The notes under the pieces were generated by a model. That model worked only from the letters and a program-made list of their open reading frames with translations. It made no database searches and had not been told where the DNA came from. This document shows, piece after piece, positions 63,685 through 64,000 of a stretch of 64,000 bases of DNA (its first letter is position 1; each line of letters opens with the position of its first letter). The stretch is from Paucihalobacter ruber (GTDB lineage Bacteria; Bacteroidota; Bacteroidia; Flavobacteriales; Flavobacteriaceae), in the NCBI RefSeq assembly GCF_006494535.1, contig NZ_VHIQ01000005.1:124001-188000 (forward strand). The letters run 5' to 3'. A program made the position numbers and the translations under genes.

Positions 63685-64000
63685 TCATTGGGTTAATTCT
63701 GTTTTATAAGTGGGCAATATACTAATAAATTTTTCAACTGTTTCGTTTAAAGACAAATCGCTTTTTCCTCCAGCGGCATTGATGTGTCCACCACCTTCAA
63801 AATGATTTCTTGCAAAAGTGTTGACACAAAACTCACCGCGACTTCTAAACGACATTTTAATGATGTTTTCTTGTTCGCTTTCAATAAAAATGGTAGCAAA
63901 AACAACGCCTTTAACAGAGAGTCCGTAATTAACAAAACCTTCGGTGTCTCCTCGTTGATAGTGAAATTCGTTTAAATCTTTCTGACTTAAAACAATATAA
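63685..64000 (-). CDS. nrnA: DHH-family phosphoesterase (NrnA-like), N-terminus outside window
   Basis: The last 104 or so residues of a DHH/DHHA1 phosphoesterase. The DHHA1 signature GGGHINAAGG is clear, preceded by FRSRGEFCVNTFARNHF, and the protein ends in LPTYKTELTQ at a TGA (63685-63687). This is the C-terminal half of bifunctional oligoribonuclease/3'-phosphoadenosine phosphatase NrnA, which recycles nano-RNA and pAp. The catalytic DHH part lies beyond the window edge. It is 18 bases upstream of gldI, in one operon. Confidence 0.85.
   Translation of the reverse strand, partial: YIVLSQKDLNEFHYQRGDTEGFVNYGLSVKGVVFATIFIESEQENIIKMSFRSRGEFCVNTFARNHFEGGGHINAAGGKSDLSLNETVEKFISILPTYKTELTQ

Noticed and set aside
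1-64000. rRNA or tRNA genes
   Set aside because: No cloverleaf-like or rRNA-like stretch was recognised in any intergenic gap; a tRNAscan run would confirm.

Overview
The window is AT-rich chromosomal DNA from a Bacteroidota bacterium, almost certainly of the family Flavobacteriaceae. I base this on the gliding-motility lipoprotein GldI, four large proteins with type IX secretion (T9SS) type B C-terminal sorting domains, DUF349, DUF368, DUF3810 and DUF5606 proteins in flavobacterial contexts, the general lack of Shine-Dalgarno sequences, and many -7 promoter boxes of the Bacteroidota form TAnnTTTG. I cannot name the species. No rRNA, tRNA, CRISPR array, complete insertion sequence or prophage was seen.

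Layout. 0-8.9 kb: the end-truncated TPR protein, lysA, sucC, a secreted protein of unknown function, an APS-reductase-type cysH, a half-length DUF1456 protein, an esterase, a TerB-like protein and uvrB. 8.9-21.7 kb: four consecutive minus-strand secreted T9SS proteins (775, 1607, 594 and 1131 aa) that share one repeat domain in 2, 11, 1 and 4 copies. 21.7-27.6 kb: an ABC exporter pair, a protein of unknown family with kinase-like motifs, a pRiA4b ORF-3-like protein, heme A synthase and a CCA-adding-type nucleotidyltransferase. 27.6-32.4 kb: the only clearly accessory stretch, a cell-surface glycan locus with a sulfotransferase, remnants of a GxxExxxY protein and of a rhamnosyltransferase, a Kdo/WaaP-type kinase and two family 2 glycosyltransferases. 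Two sets of short direct repeats lie here.

32.4-47.8 kb is core metabolism and housekeeping: dapD, guanine deaminase, ruvX, the def-DUF5606-mazG operon, a DUF349 protein, aroE with two tandem DUF368 proteins (undecaprenyl-phosphate translocase family), a TPR protein, a class III aminotransferase, an OstA/LptA-like protein, purA and a Fur-family regulator. 47.8-64 kb holds a RelA/SpoT protein, an M48 protease, a TrmH-family methyltransferase, a TlpA-like lipoprotein, a DUF6503-like lipoprotein, two amidohydrolase-fold proteins, a DUF3810 protein, pepD, and the nrnA-gldI-cyclophilin/FKBP cluster.

How the genes fit together: lysA and dapD serve lysine and meso-diaminopimelate synthesis for peptidoglycan, aroE the shikimate pathway, and the DUF368 proteins probably lipid-carrier recycling. 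The OstA-like protein and the glycan locus point to lipopolysaccharide assembly, and the T9SS proteins and GldI to surface export and gliding. I see no self-evident new defence or mobile system. The best leads are the graded repeat family in the T9SS cluster, the kinase-like unknown protein at 23.5 kb, and the decayed, repeat-flanked region at 27.6-29.8 kb. Several gene starts are moved here from TTG or GTG codons to downstream ATG codons; three genes appear to lack any ATG start.
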